NCBI GenBank assembly: GCA_027293245.1
Contig: JAPUFZ010000200.1
Coordinates: forward strand, 1-6,598
Source of the DNA: Gammaproteobacteria bacterium
GTDB lineage: Bacteria; Pseudomonadota; Gammaproteobacteria; GCA-001735895
Reading direction: 5' to 3'
DNA: 6,598 nt
Of the stretch, positions 1 through 6,536 are shown piece after piece (positions within the stretch are counted from its first letter, which is position 1; every line of letters starts with the position of its first letter). The notes beneath the pieces were generated by a model, which was not told the origin of the DNA, ran no database searches, and saw nothing but the letters and a program-made list of their open reading frames with translations. Made by a program: the position numbers and the translations under genes.

Positions 1-277
1 ATCACTCAGCCTGCCTGCATTGCGTGCCATCGCAGGCAAACATCAAAATTTACTGGTCGGCCTGATTTTTGATCAGTTAATGGAGATCGACAGCGGTGAT
101 ATTCAGCATGACGGGCACGATGTCGGCTCGATCAGTTCGCATGTCTGGTCACCGCGCCACCGCAAACACCTTGCATTTGCGATGATGAAACGTGACTATC
201 TGGCGGCTCATACGGCCGTTAAAGTGAATGAAATACAGGGCACTATTTGTGACCTGCCCTTTACAATCGTTACTTAG
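1..277 (+). CDS. GcvT-family aminomethyltransferase/demethylase, C-terminal fragment
   Basis: This is the last ~91 codons of a gene whose 5' part lies outside the window. It is read in the frame whose first complete codon is at base 2 and ends with TAG at 275-277. The fragment matches the C-terminal beta-barrel of the GcvT fold: an opening LLVGLIFD strand, then a glycine turn (HDGHDVGSISS), then WSPRHRKHLAFAM, equivalent to the family's 'vG.vtS...SP.l.k.iAlA' block, and a closing CDLPF strand. Known members transfer a methyl or aminomethyl group to tetrahydrofolate in the cytoplasm: glycine cleavage T-protein, DMSP demethylase DmdA, and dimethylglycine or sarcosine enzymes. The substrate-binding N-terminal domain is missing, so the substrate cannot be read. 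The neighbours (MetY, CoA ligase, crotonase) are not glycine-cleavage genes, which argues against an ordinary gcvT and makes a catabolic demethylase more likely. The 22-nt gap to the next gene suggests co-transcription. The family call is fairly secure; the specific role is open. Confidence 0.75.
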   Translation, partial: SLSLPALRAIAGKHQNLLVGLIFDQLMEIDSGDIQHDGHDVGSISSHVWSPRHRKHLAFAMMKRDYLAAHTAVKVNEIQGTICDLPFTIVT

Positions 278-288
278 AATTCGCCAAC

Positions 289-292
289 AGGA
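289..292 (+). promoter_or_regulatory. Shine-Dalgarno AGGA deciding the metY start
   Basis: AGGA lies 7 nt before the ATG at 300. It supports that start over an in-frame ATG at 228, which would add 24 residues unlike the family and overlap the end of the preceding gene by about 50 nt. Confidence 0.6.
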
Positions 293-299
293 TAATATA

Positions 300-1607
300 A
301 TGAGCCGTTCTTCCTACCTGAAACCCGATACCATTGCGCTGCATACCGGATACGTGCCCGAGAGTGACTACGGCTCGCGTGCGGTACCCATCTATCAAAC
401 CACCTCTTATGTATTTGAAAGTGTTGCTGATGGATCGGCACTTTTTAACGTCGAACAAGGCGGGCATATCTATAGCCGCATAACCAATCCGACGGTTGCG
501 GTACTCGAACAACGCATCGCTGCGCTGGAAGGTGGAACTGGCGCGATTTGCACTGCTTCCGGTATGAGTGCACTGTTCGCATCATTCCTTACCCTATGTT
601 CGGCCGGCGATCACATCGTCTCCGCGACACAGATTTACGGCTCTACCGCAACCTTATTGCGCCATACCATGAAGCGCCTCAACATAGAGTGTACTTTCAT
701 CCCGATCAACGACGAAAAGGCGCTGCGCGGAGCCATTCAAACCAATACCAAGCTGGTATTTTGTGAATCAATCGGTAACCCCGGCCTCGAGGTAGCCGAT
801 ATCCCTCAAATTAGCCGTATTGCCAACGAGTCCGGCCTGCCATTGGTAGTTGACGCCACTTTTGCGACACCGAGCCTGTGTTGCCCAATCGATCATGGTG
901 CCAATATCGTGGTTCATTCGCTCACCAAGTGGATCGGCGGACATGGCCTGGCGGTCGCTGGTGTAGTCGTCGACGGGGGTAATTTTGACTGGCAGGCCAG
1001 TGGTCGTTTTCCCGAGCTTACCGAGCCCTACGCGCCATTTCACGGCATTAAGTTCTGGGAGGAATTTGGTCCCTCGGCACTGGCGATGAAAATGCGCGCC
1101 GAATCGATGCGTGATATTGGCGCCGCGTTGAGTCCGCACAGTGCATTTTTGATATTGCAGGGGCTGGAAACCCTGAACCTGCGCATGAAAGCGCATATCG
1201 CCAATTCCCGTGCCCTGGTCGAATGGTTGCAAACCCAGCAAGACGTCACCTGGGTTAACCATCCGGAATTGGAATCCAGTCCAAGCCATGCCATCGCGTT
1301 AAAGCTATTTCCCGACGGTGCAGGCTCGATACTTTGTTTTGGTGTGGTCGGTGGCCGTGCCGGTGGTGCGGCCTTCATAGATTCATTGCAGCTTGCATCG
1401 AATCTCGCCAATGTCGGTGATTCACGCACCCTGGTGCTACACCCGGGCACTACTACACATTCTCGCTTGAGCCAGGAAGCTATGCTCGCGGCTGGCATCA
1501 GTGAAGATATGATCCGGGTTTCGGCCGGTATTGAAGACATCAGGGATATCAAGAATGATTTTGCTCGCGGTCTCAAGGCGGCAAAACGCGTTGCGGGCAA
1601 TCAATAA
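300..1607 (+). CDS. metY: O-acetylhomoserine sulfhydrylase-type PLP enzyme (MetY family)
   Basis: The product is a 435-aa cytoplasmic enzyme of the Cys/Met-metabolism PLP family (fold type I), of usual MetY length. Known members join sulfide, or methanethiol, to O-acetylhomoserine, giving homocysteine or methionine plus acetate. Visible landmarks: YSRITNPT at 58-65 (Tyr58 and Arg60, PLP phosphate contacts from the neighbouring subunit), SGM at 87-89 (phosphate loop), Tyr113 (ring stacking), CESIGNPGLEVADI at 155-168, Asp185 (pyridine nitrogen), Lys210 in HSLTK (Schiff base), the MetY-like LQGLETLNLRM at 286-296, NVGDSRTLVLHP at 371-382, TTTHSRL at 384-390 and Arg406 in the C-terminal IRVSAGIE (substrate carboxylate region). 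Several residues near the active site differ from the usual MetY pattern: VDAT for VDNT, GHGLAVAG for GHGTSIGG, HPGTTTH for HPASTTH. The start follows an AGGA at 289-292. The stop overlaps the next start. Its place between a methyl-transfer gene and CoA genes suggests thiol capture in a catabolic operon. Cystathionine gamma-synthase or methionine gamma-lyase activity is less likely from the sequence pattern but not excluded. Confidence 0.9.
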   Translation: MSRSSYLKPDTIALHTGYVPESDYGSRAVPIYQTTSYVFESVADGSALFNVEQGGHIYSRITNPTVAVLEQRIAALEGGTGAICTASGMSALFASFLTLCSAGDHIVSATQIYGSTATLLRHTMKRLNIECTFIPINDEKALRGAIQTNTKLVFCESIGNPGLEVADIPQISRIANESGLPLVVDATFATPSLCCPIDHGANIVVHSLTKWIGGHGLAVAGVVVDGGNFDWQASGRFPELTEPYAPFHGIKFWEEFGPSALAMKMRAESMRDIGAALSPHSAFLILQGLETLNLRMKAHIANSRALVEWLQTQQDVTWVNHPELESSPSHAIALKLFPDGAGSILCFGVVGGRAGGAAFIDSLQLASNLANVGDSRTLVLHPGTTTHSRLSQEAMLAAGISEDMIRVSAGIEDIRDIKNDFARGLKAAKRVAGNQ

Positions 1608-2404
1608 TGGAATTGATGGTCAGAAACACTGCAACCTACGCATCGACCGGTGGCAAGGAATTCAATCCCGGTTTGCCGACCGTTTTGTTTGTCCACGGCA
1701 GCGGCCTCGACCATCGCAGCTGGGCCTTGCAAACACGCTGGTTTGCCTACAACGGTTATTCGGTGCTGGCGCCCGATTTTCCCGGGCACAGTTTATCCGC
1801 GGGCGAGCCGCTTAAAAGTATCGAGGCAATGGGGCTCTGGTTAGCCGATGTTCTTGCAGCCGCGGGCGTCGAAAGTGCACATGTCGTCGGTCATTCGCAG
1901 GGTTTCCTGTGTGTGCTCGAGCTGGCTCGACAGGCGCCCGAGCGCGTCAAATCGTTAACCGGCATCGGTACCGCTGCCGCGATTCCGGTCAACCCCGCAC
2001 TGATCGAAGCTTCGTTGCGCTCTGCCGGACAGGCAGCCGAAATGCTGTTGCAATGGGGCTTTGGCCAGCGCTCACAGCTAGGTTTAAGCGCGGTACCGGG
2101 AATGCAGCCGATCGCGATCGGACGTCAGATTATGGCTGATAATCCCCTGGCGGCTGATCTCCAGGCCTGTGCCGATTACGCTAACGGCGCGCAGGTCGCC
2201 GCCTCACTCGATGTGCCCGCGCAATTAATCCTCGCCGGACAGGACCGCCTGACTCCACTGAAAGCCGGAAAGGCACTGGCAGCGAATCTCAAGGCAAGCT
2301 ATGTGGTAATCCAGGGTTACGGGCATATGCTGCCGATCGAGGCGCCTAAGCGCTGTTTACTGATACTGCGTGATTTGATCGGATCTATGGAGTCCGGAGA
2401 ATAA
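1607..2404 (+). CDS. alpha/beta hydrolase (Ser-Asp-His)
   Basis: The product is a 265-aa single-domain alpha/beta hydrolase, of usual length and with no signal peptide, so probably cytoplasmic. HGSG at 30-33 follows strand TVLFVH and forms the oxyanion-hole loop. PDFPGHSLSAG at 57-67 is the typical second-strand turn. GHSQG at 95-99 is the nucleophile elbow with Ser97. LILAGQDRLTP at 207-217 supplies the acid Asp213, and YGHMLPIEAP at 238-247 supplies His240. The catalytic triad is therefore intact. The cap region (~125-195) is helical and rich in Ala and Gln and gives no substrate clue. The ATG overlaps the metY stop as TAATG, a translational-coupling arrangement; an in-frame ATG at 1616 is an alternative start. 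From context it may be a thioesterase, a C-C hydrolase acting on a beta-keto product, or an esterase or lactonase that releases the acid used by the ligase. The fold is certain; the substrate is unknown. Confidence 0.85.
   Translation: MELMVRNTATYASTGGKEFNPGLPTVLFVHGSGLDHRSWALQTRWFAYNGYSVLAPDFPGHSLSAGEPLKSIEAMGLWLADVLAAAGVESAHVVGHSQGFLCVLELARQAPERVKSLTGIGTAAAIPVNPALIEASLRSAGQAAEMLLQWGFGQRSQLGLSAVPGMQPIAIGRQIMADNPLAADLQACADYANGAQVAASLDVPAQLILAGQDRLTPLKAGKALAANLKASYVVIQGYGHMLPIEAPKRCLLILRDLIGSMESGE
2396..2399 (+). promoter_or_regulatory. Shine-Dalgarno GGAG inside the end of the hydrolase gene
   Basis: GGAG lies within the last codons of the hydrolase gene, 12 nt before the ATG at 2412. The spacing is longer than usual, so translation of the fusion gene may depend partly on ribosomes finishing the upstream gene. 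The intervening bases are very A-rich (TAAAAAATTA). Confidence 0.45.
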
Positions 2405-2411
2405 AAAATTA

Positions 2412-4718
2412 ATGAAAATCAATAAAGTAGCGGTTATCGGCGCGGGTACCATGGGTGCCGGCATCGCCGGCCAGGTTGCCAATGCGGGTCTCGAAGTCTG
2501 GTTACTGGATCTGCCCGGCGAAGACAACCCCAATGAAATTGCCGAACGAGGTCTCGAACGCCTGCGTAACCCCGATGCGCCAGGATTAATCAGTAGCGAT
2601 GCCGAATCTCGCATTCATCTGGGTAATACACGCGACGATTTCGACCAGCTCGCCGACTGCGACTGGGTTGCAGAAGCCGTGGTTGAACGCCTCGATATTA
2701 AAAAGGCCCTGTATCGACGTCTCGACGATATTTGCCATGATGCGGCAATCATCACATCTAACACCTCGACCATTCCCATACGGCTACTGGTCGAGGATAT
2801 GCCTGCAGACTTTTGCCAACGATTTGCCATCACCCACTTTTTCAACCCGGTACGCTTCATGCGTCTGCTGGAACTGGTTCGTGGCGAACATACTGATCCC
2901 GAGGTGATGGATACCCTGGCACAGTTTTGCGAGCAGCAGCTTGGCAAGGGTGTAGTCGCCTGCCTCGACACCCCGGGTTTCCTCGGCAACCGGGTCGGCG
3001 TTTACACGATTCAATGCGCGCTGCACGCTGCCTTCGACCTGGGGCTGACGCCACTGGAGGCTGATGCGCTGTTCGGAAGACCGATGGGTATCCCGAAAAC
3101 CGGTGTGTTCGGACTTTACGACCTGATTGGCATCGACCTGATGTCCGACGTGGTGCAAAGCCTGGTTAACATCCTGCCGGAAAACGATGCCTTTCATGCC
3201 GAGGCTGCCAGTATCGAGCGTATGATTCGGATGATCGAAAACGGTCAAACCGGTAATAAGCAGAGCCAGGGGTTTTATCGGAATTCCCCAGATGGCGAGC
3301 GCCAGGTTCTCGATTTAAATGAAGGGAGTTACGCACCCGCAACCAGATTAAATTTAGCGCTGGCGCTAAAGGCCGAGCAGCAGGGCGTCAAATACCTGCT
3401 CGAAGATGACGGCCTTTACGGTCACTATGCCTGGAGAATACTGTCGCGTTCCTTAAGTTACGCCGCGGCGCTGATTCCCGAGGTCGGTGACGGCCCGGTG
3501 GCTATAGATGATGCGATGAAGCTTGGCTACAACTGGATTAAAGGTCCTTTCGAATTAATCGATGAAATTGGCGTCGACTACTTCATACAAAGACTCGAGG
3601 CGGATCAAATGCCGGTGCCGGTTTTCCTTGCCGAGGCTGCCGGTTCGAGTTTCTATCGGGTCGAAGCCGGTGCGCTACAGTCGAGATTGATCAGCAATCG
3701 CTGGCAGAGCATAAAGCGGGCTCCGGGCATTATTCGTTTCAATGAAAAAAGACAAACCATCAAACCAGGTAATAGCTGTGCAGTTGCCAGCTGGTACGAT
3801 CTCGATGGCATTGTTCTGGTTGAATTTCACAGCAAGGCCAATGCTCTCGATGCCGACTCGATGGCGATACTCGACGATGCCATCGATCAGGTTGAATCGC
3901 ATCAACTGCGCGGTTTAATCCTACACAACGATGCCCAGCACTTTTCCTGTGGTGTTAATCTGCACGCGGTCCGAGAGTTTTTTCGTGACGAAGACATGGA
4001 TGGACTGGATGCGTTTCTAAGCCACTTCCAGAGCGTCGTACAACGCATGGCGAAGGTGCAGTTTCCAGTCGTCGCAGCACCGGTGGGCTTGTCGATTGGT
4101 GGCGGTTTCGAGGTGGTTTTGCACGCAAAACAGGTTATCTGCCATGCCAACTCGACCATGGGCCTGGTTGAATCACTGGTCGGTGTAGTTCCCGGCGGCG
4201 GTGGTTGCAAGGAAACCCTGTATCGCTGGATTGATCTGCTTGACTGTGCTGGCGACATTACCCCTGCCTGCTGGAAGGCATTCATGAACCTGGGCTATGG
4301 AAAAACAGCAACTTCACCGATTATCGCCAAAAAGCAGGCTATGTTGCGACCAAATGATCACTTCATCATCAATCGCGATAGATTGCTTTCAGCCGCCATC
4401 AATGCAATCGAAAACCCCTCCGGACAGCTGGCCTTCGATCGTCCTGATCTGGTTTTGCCTGGTAGAGCGGTGTTTGAAGAAATGTGCGAATGGCTGGTCG
4501 AATCGAGAGACAAGGGCCTGTTAATGCCGCACGACGTCAATGTCGGCACCGAAATGGCGCGTATCGTTACCGGCGGTGATGTCGATCCCGGCACGATCTG
4601 GAGTGAACAGGATTTTTATGATGCGGAGCGACGCTCGTTTCTAACCCTGATCGCGACCGAGGCTACTCGAATTCGGATCGACTCAATGCTTGACTCCGGT
4701 TCGCCAATCAGAAACTAA
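2412..4718 (+). CDS. bifunctional 3-hydroxyacyl-CoA dehydrogenase / enoyl-CoA hydratase (FadN-like)
   Basis: The product is a 768-aa beta-oxidation fusion that hydrates 2-enoyl-CoA and then oxidises L-3-hydroxyacyl-CoA with NAD. The dehydrogenase comes first and the crotonase last, the order of Bacillus FadN and the reverse of FadB/FadJ. NAD domain ~4-185: GAGTMG at 10-15, catalytic-site Ser119 (SNTST), His142 (THFFNP) and Glu154 (LLELVRG). First C-terminal helical domain ~186-290: Asn193 in TPGFLGNRVG, then GIPKTGVFGLYDLIGID. A second, degenerate helical repeat lies at ~335-400 (IKGPFELIDEIG). Crotonase ~460-640: FSCGVNL at 511-517 and GGGFE at 563-567 form the oxyanion hole, and Glu567 and Glu587 (20 apart, as in rat hydratase Glu144/Glu164) are both kept; PGGGGCKE follows. 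The tail keeps the INRDRLL (653-659) and C-terminal SGSPIRN pattern of FadN-like proteins. Both active sites look intact. No thiolase or acyl-CoA dehydrogenase gene lies beside it in the window. It starts 7 nt after the hydrolase stop. The true acyl substrate is unknown. Confidence 0.9.
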   Translation: MKINKVAVIGAGTMGAGIAGQVANAGLEVWLLDLPGEDNPNEIAERGLERLRNPDAPGLISSDAESRIHLGNTRDDFDQLADCDWVAEAVVERLDIKKALYRRLDDICHDAAIITSNTSTIPIRLLVEDMPADFCQRFAITHFFNPVRFMRLLELVRGEHTDPEVMDTLAQFCEQQLGKGVVACLDTPGFLGNRVGVYTIQCALHAAFDLGLTPLEADALFGRPMGIPKTGVFGLYDLIGIDLMSDVVQSLVNILPENDAFHAEAASIERMIRMIENGQTGNKQSQGFYRNSPDGERQVLDLNEGSYAPATRLNLALALKAEQQGVKYLLEDDGLYGHYAWRILSRSLSYAAALIPEVGDGPVAIDDAMKLGYNWIKGPFELIDEIGVDYFIQRLEADQMPVPVFLAEAAGSSFYRVEAGALQSRLISNRWQSIKRAPGIIRFNEKRQTIKPGNSCAVASWYDLDGIVLVEFHSKANALDADSMAILDDAIDQVESHQLRGLILHNDAQHFSCGVNLHAVREFFRDEDMDGLDAFLSHFQSVVQRMAKVQFPVVAAPVGLSIGGGFEVVLHAKQVICHANSTMGLVESLVGVVPGGGGCKETLYRWIDLLDCAGDITPACWKAFMNLGYGKTATSPIIAKKQAMLRPNDHFIINRDRLLSAAINAIENPSGQLAFDRPDLVLPGRAVFEEMCEWLVESRDKGLLMPHDVNVGTEMARIVTGGDVDPGTIWSEQDFYDAERRSFLTLIATEATRIRIDSMLDSGSPIRN

Positions 4719-4763
4719 TGGGATATCCTGACGGGTAATTAATAAACCAACAGATTGGATAGC

Positions 4764-4770
4764 GGGAGGA
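4764..4770 (+). promoter_or_regulatory. strong Shine-Dalgarno GGGAGGA of the ligase gene
   Basis: This near-perfect anti-16S match lies 4 nt before the ATG at 4775 and is the strongest ribosome site in the window. It lets the ligase be translated independently after the 56-nt gap (4719-4774). That gap shows no convincing -35/-10 pair and no terminator hairpin; its only dyad is an 8-base palindrome, GGATATCC at 4721-4728. Confidence 0.65.
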
Positions 4771-4774
4771 AATA

Positions 4775-6406
4775 ATGACTATTGAATACGATCAATTACC
4801 CCAAAACCCGGCTAATTTTGTCGCCTTAACGCCCTTGTCATTCCTCCAGCGCAGCGCCGATATTTATCCCCGGCGCGAAGCCTTAATATACAATAAACGA
4901 CGCTACAACTGGTCGCAGCTACGATCGCGTTGTACTAGAATCGCTTCCAGCCTTGCCGCGCGTGGCATCGGTAAAAACGATACCGTATCGGTATTCGCGT
5001 TTAATACCCCCGAGATATTCGAAAGCCATTTTTCGATACCGATGGCAGGCGCGGTACTCAATGCCATTAACACGCGTCTCGATGCGGCCACGGTTGCTTT
5101 TATCATCGACCACGGCGAATCGAAGTTATTTATCTGTGACCGCCAACTCTGGCCCGTCCTCCGGAAAGCGCTTGAAACCACCCGGTTAAAACCCGAAATC
5201 GTCATCATCGACGATGCCGATGCCAACGAGAAACCCGCTTTACCCGACGACATCGAATACAGCTTCTACGAAGACCTGGTGGAACACGGTGACGATAGCT
5301 TTGTCTGGCGGCCCCCCGAAGATGAATGGCAGGCGCTGTCACTCAACTATACCTCGGGTACCACCGGTCAGCCCAGGGGCGTGGTTTACCATCACCGTGG
5401 CTCTTACCTGATGACCATGGGCACGGTCGTATCCTGGGGCCTGCCACTGCATCCGCGTTACCTGTACACGGTACCGATGTTTCACTGCAACGGCTGGGGC
5501 CATGTCTGGACCATGACTGCACTCGCCGGCACGGTAGTCTGTATGCGCGCGTTTAGCCCCAAATTGCTGTTCGAGCTGGTTGAAGAGCACGCGATCACGC
5601 ATTTTGGCGGCGCACCGGTTATTCTTAATATGCTAGCCAATGCGCCCGAATCCGATCAAAAACGATTTGACCGTAGCATTCAGGTGATGACCGCGGGCGC
5701 GCCGCCACCGGCCAAAGTACTCGAGAGTATGAACCAGTTTGGTTTCGAGATTATGCACGTGTATGGCCTGACCGAAAGTTACGGACACATTTTACAGTCG
5801 GCCGCACAGGATAGCTGGGCTCAACAAAGTATCGAGAAACAGGCCGAGTTAAAGGCCCGCCAGGGTGTTCGCTTTGCGATGACCGAGGCGGTCGACGTGA
5901 TTGACCCCGAAACTGGAGCATCCGTGCCCTGGGATGCGGAAACCATCGGTGAAATCGTGATTCGTGGTAATACCGTGATGAAGGGTTATTTGAAAGATGA
6001 GGAGGCTTGCTCGAAAGTATTCAAGGACGGCTGGTTTTTCAGTGGCGACCTCGCGGTGGTTTGTGACGATGGCTATATCCAGATCAAGGATCGCGCCAAG
6101 GACATTATTATATCTGGCGGCGAGAACATATCTTCGGTCGAGATCGAAGGCGTGCTCTACCGGCATGCGGCCGTTGGTGAAGCCGCGGTGGTTGCCATGC
6201 CGGATGAGAAATGGGGTGAGGTGCCCTGTGCATTCATTGAATTGAAAACAAATGCAGAGGCCACCGAATCCGAACTCATTGAGTTTTGCAAAGAAAACAT
6301 GGCGCGCTTCAAAAGACCGAAAAAGGTCGTATTCGGCGAACTACCAAAAACAGCCACCGGCAAAATCCAGAAAAACCTATTACGCGATACCGCTAAGGAG
6401 CTTTAG
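4775..6406 (+). CDS. AMP-forming acyl-CoA ligase (medium-chain / DmdB-like group)
   Basis: The product is a 543-aa adenylate-forming enzyme of full family length. It activates a carboxylic acid with ATP to an acyl-AMP and then to the CoA thioester. Motifs in order: phosphate loop YTSGTTGQPRGV at 192-203 (Arg201 where Lys is usual), PMFHCNGWGHVW at 234-245 (acyl-pocket region), TAGAPPP at 306-312, YGLTES at 330-335, WFFSGDL at 420-426, the hinge KDRAKDIIISGGENIS at 438-453, and PKTATGKIQKNLLR at 524-537 with catalytic Lys530. The N-terminal LPQNPANFVALTPLSFL and LNAINTRLD (95-103) are typical of the cluster that includes medium-chain acyl-CoA ligases, plant peroxisomal benzoate/butyrate ligases and the methylmercaptopropionate-CoA ligase DmdB. 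The pocket cannot be assigned to a substrate by eye. It is the last gene before a non-coding stretch and the likely entry enzyme for the CoA pathway of this operon. Confidence 0.9.
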   Translation: MTIEYDQLPQNPANFVALTPLSFLQRSADIYPRREALIYNKRRYNWSQLRSRCTRIASSLAARGIGKNDTVSVFAFNTPEIFESHFSIPMAGAVLNAINTRLDAATVAFIIDHGESKLFICDRQLWPVLRKALETTRLKPEIVIIDDADANEKPALPDDIEYSFYEDLVEHGDDSFVWRPPEDEWQALSLNYTSGTTGQPRGVVYHHRGSYLMTMGTVVSWGLPLHPRYLYTVPMFHCNGWGHVWTMTALAGTVVCMRAFSPKLLFELVEEHAITHFGGAPVILNMLANAPESDQKRFDRSIQVMTAGAPPPAKVLESMNQFGFEIMHVYGLTESYGHILQSAAQDSWAQQSIEKQAELKARQGVRFAMTEAVDVIDPETGASVPWDAETIGEIVIRGNTVMKGYLKDEEACSKVFKDGWFFSGDLAVVCDDGYIQIKDRAKDIIISGGENISSVEIEGVLYRHAAVGEAAVVAMPDEKWGEVPCAFIELKTNAEATESELIEFCKENMARFKRPKKVVFGELPKTATGKIQKNLLRDTAKEL

Positions 6407-6467
6407 GTAAGCATAGTTGAGGGGAGTCGTAGGCTAGCTCGGGGGGAAGCCCACAAAACACGCCGTG

Positions 6468-6498
6468 CCGAAGCGTCGGACCGTCCCTTCCCTGGGGG
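6468..6498. repeat. imperfect direct repeat, copy 1 (31 bp)
   Basis: This copy matches 6506-6536 at 26 of 31 positions, with a 38-bp period. The exact core is GCGTCGGACCG (6473-6483). It contains two small dyads: CCGA-AGCG-TCGG at 6468-6479, and CCC (6485-6487) against GGG (6494-6496) around TTCCCT. The structure suggests a dispersed intergenic palindromic repeat. Confidence 0.65.
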
Positions 6499-6505
6499 CT
6501 CGACA

Positions 6506-6536
6506 CCGATGCGTCGGACCGCCCCATCCATGCGGG
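6506..6536. repeat. imperfect direct repeat, copy 2 (31 bp)
   Basis: This is the second copy of the repeat. Its exact core, GCGTCGGACCG, lies at 6511-6521. The CCGA/TCGG dyad is kept (6506-6509 with 6514-6517) with the loop changed from AGCG to TGCG. The second dyad has the form CCCCATCCATGCGGG (6522-6536), centred on CATCCATG. The stems are kept while the loops vary, which fits selection on structure. Confidence 0.65.

Noticed and set aside
1..277. Ordinary glycine cleavage T-protein gene
   Set aside because: No gcvH or gcvP follows it, and the downstream genes belong to thiol and acyl-CoA metabolism; however, the N-terminal part is unseen, so this is set aside rather than disproved.
228..299. 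A 24-residue N-terminal extension of the MetY protein from the ATG at 228
   Set aside because: It overlaps the end of the upstream gene, does not resemble the family N-terminus, and the ATG at 300 has its own Shine-Dalgarno and gives the usual protein length.
1040..1600. Long minus-strand open frame (186 codons) opposite metY, and similar ones at 768-1289 and 2784-3248
   Set aside because: They lie entirely opposite well-supported genes, have low-complexity composition typical of antisense frames, and match no family I recognise.
4719..4774. Internal promoter before the ligase gene
   Set aside because: No convincing -35/-10 pair is visible; the AT-rich stretch and the GGATATCC palindrome alone are not enough.
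6393..6406. CTAA...TTAG dyad at the ligase stop as a terminator
   Set aside because: The stem is only 4 bp, AT-rich and not followed by a T-run.
6468..6536. CRISPR array
   Set aside because: Only two imperfect copies occur, with a 7-bp spacer, and no cas genes are nearby.
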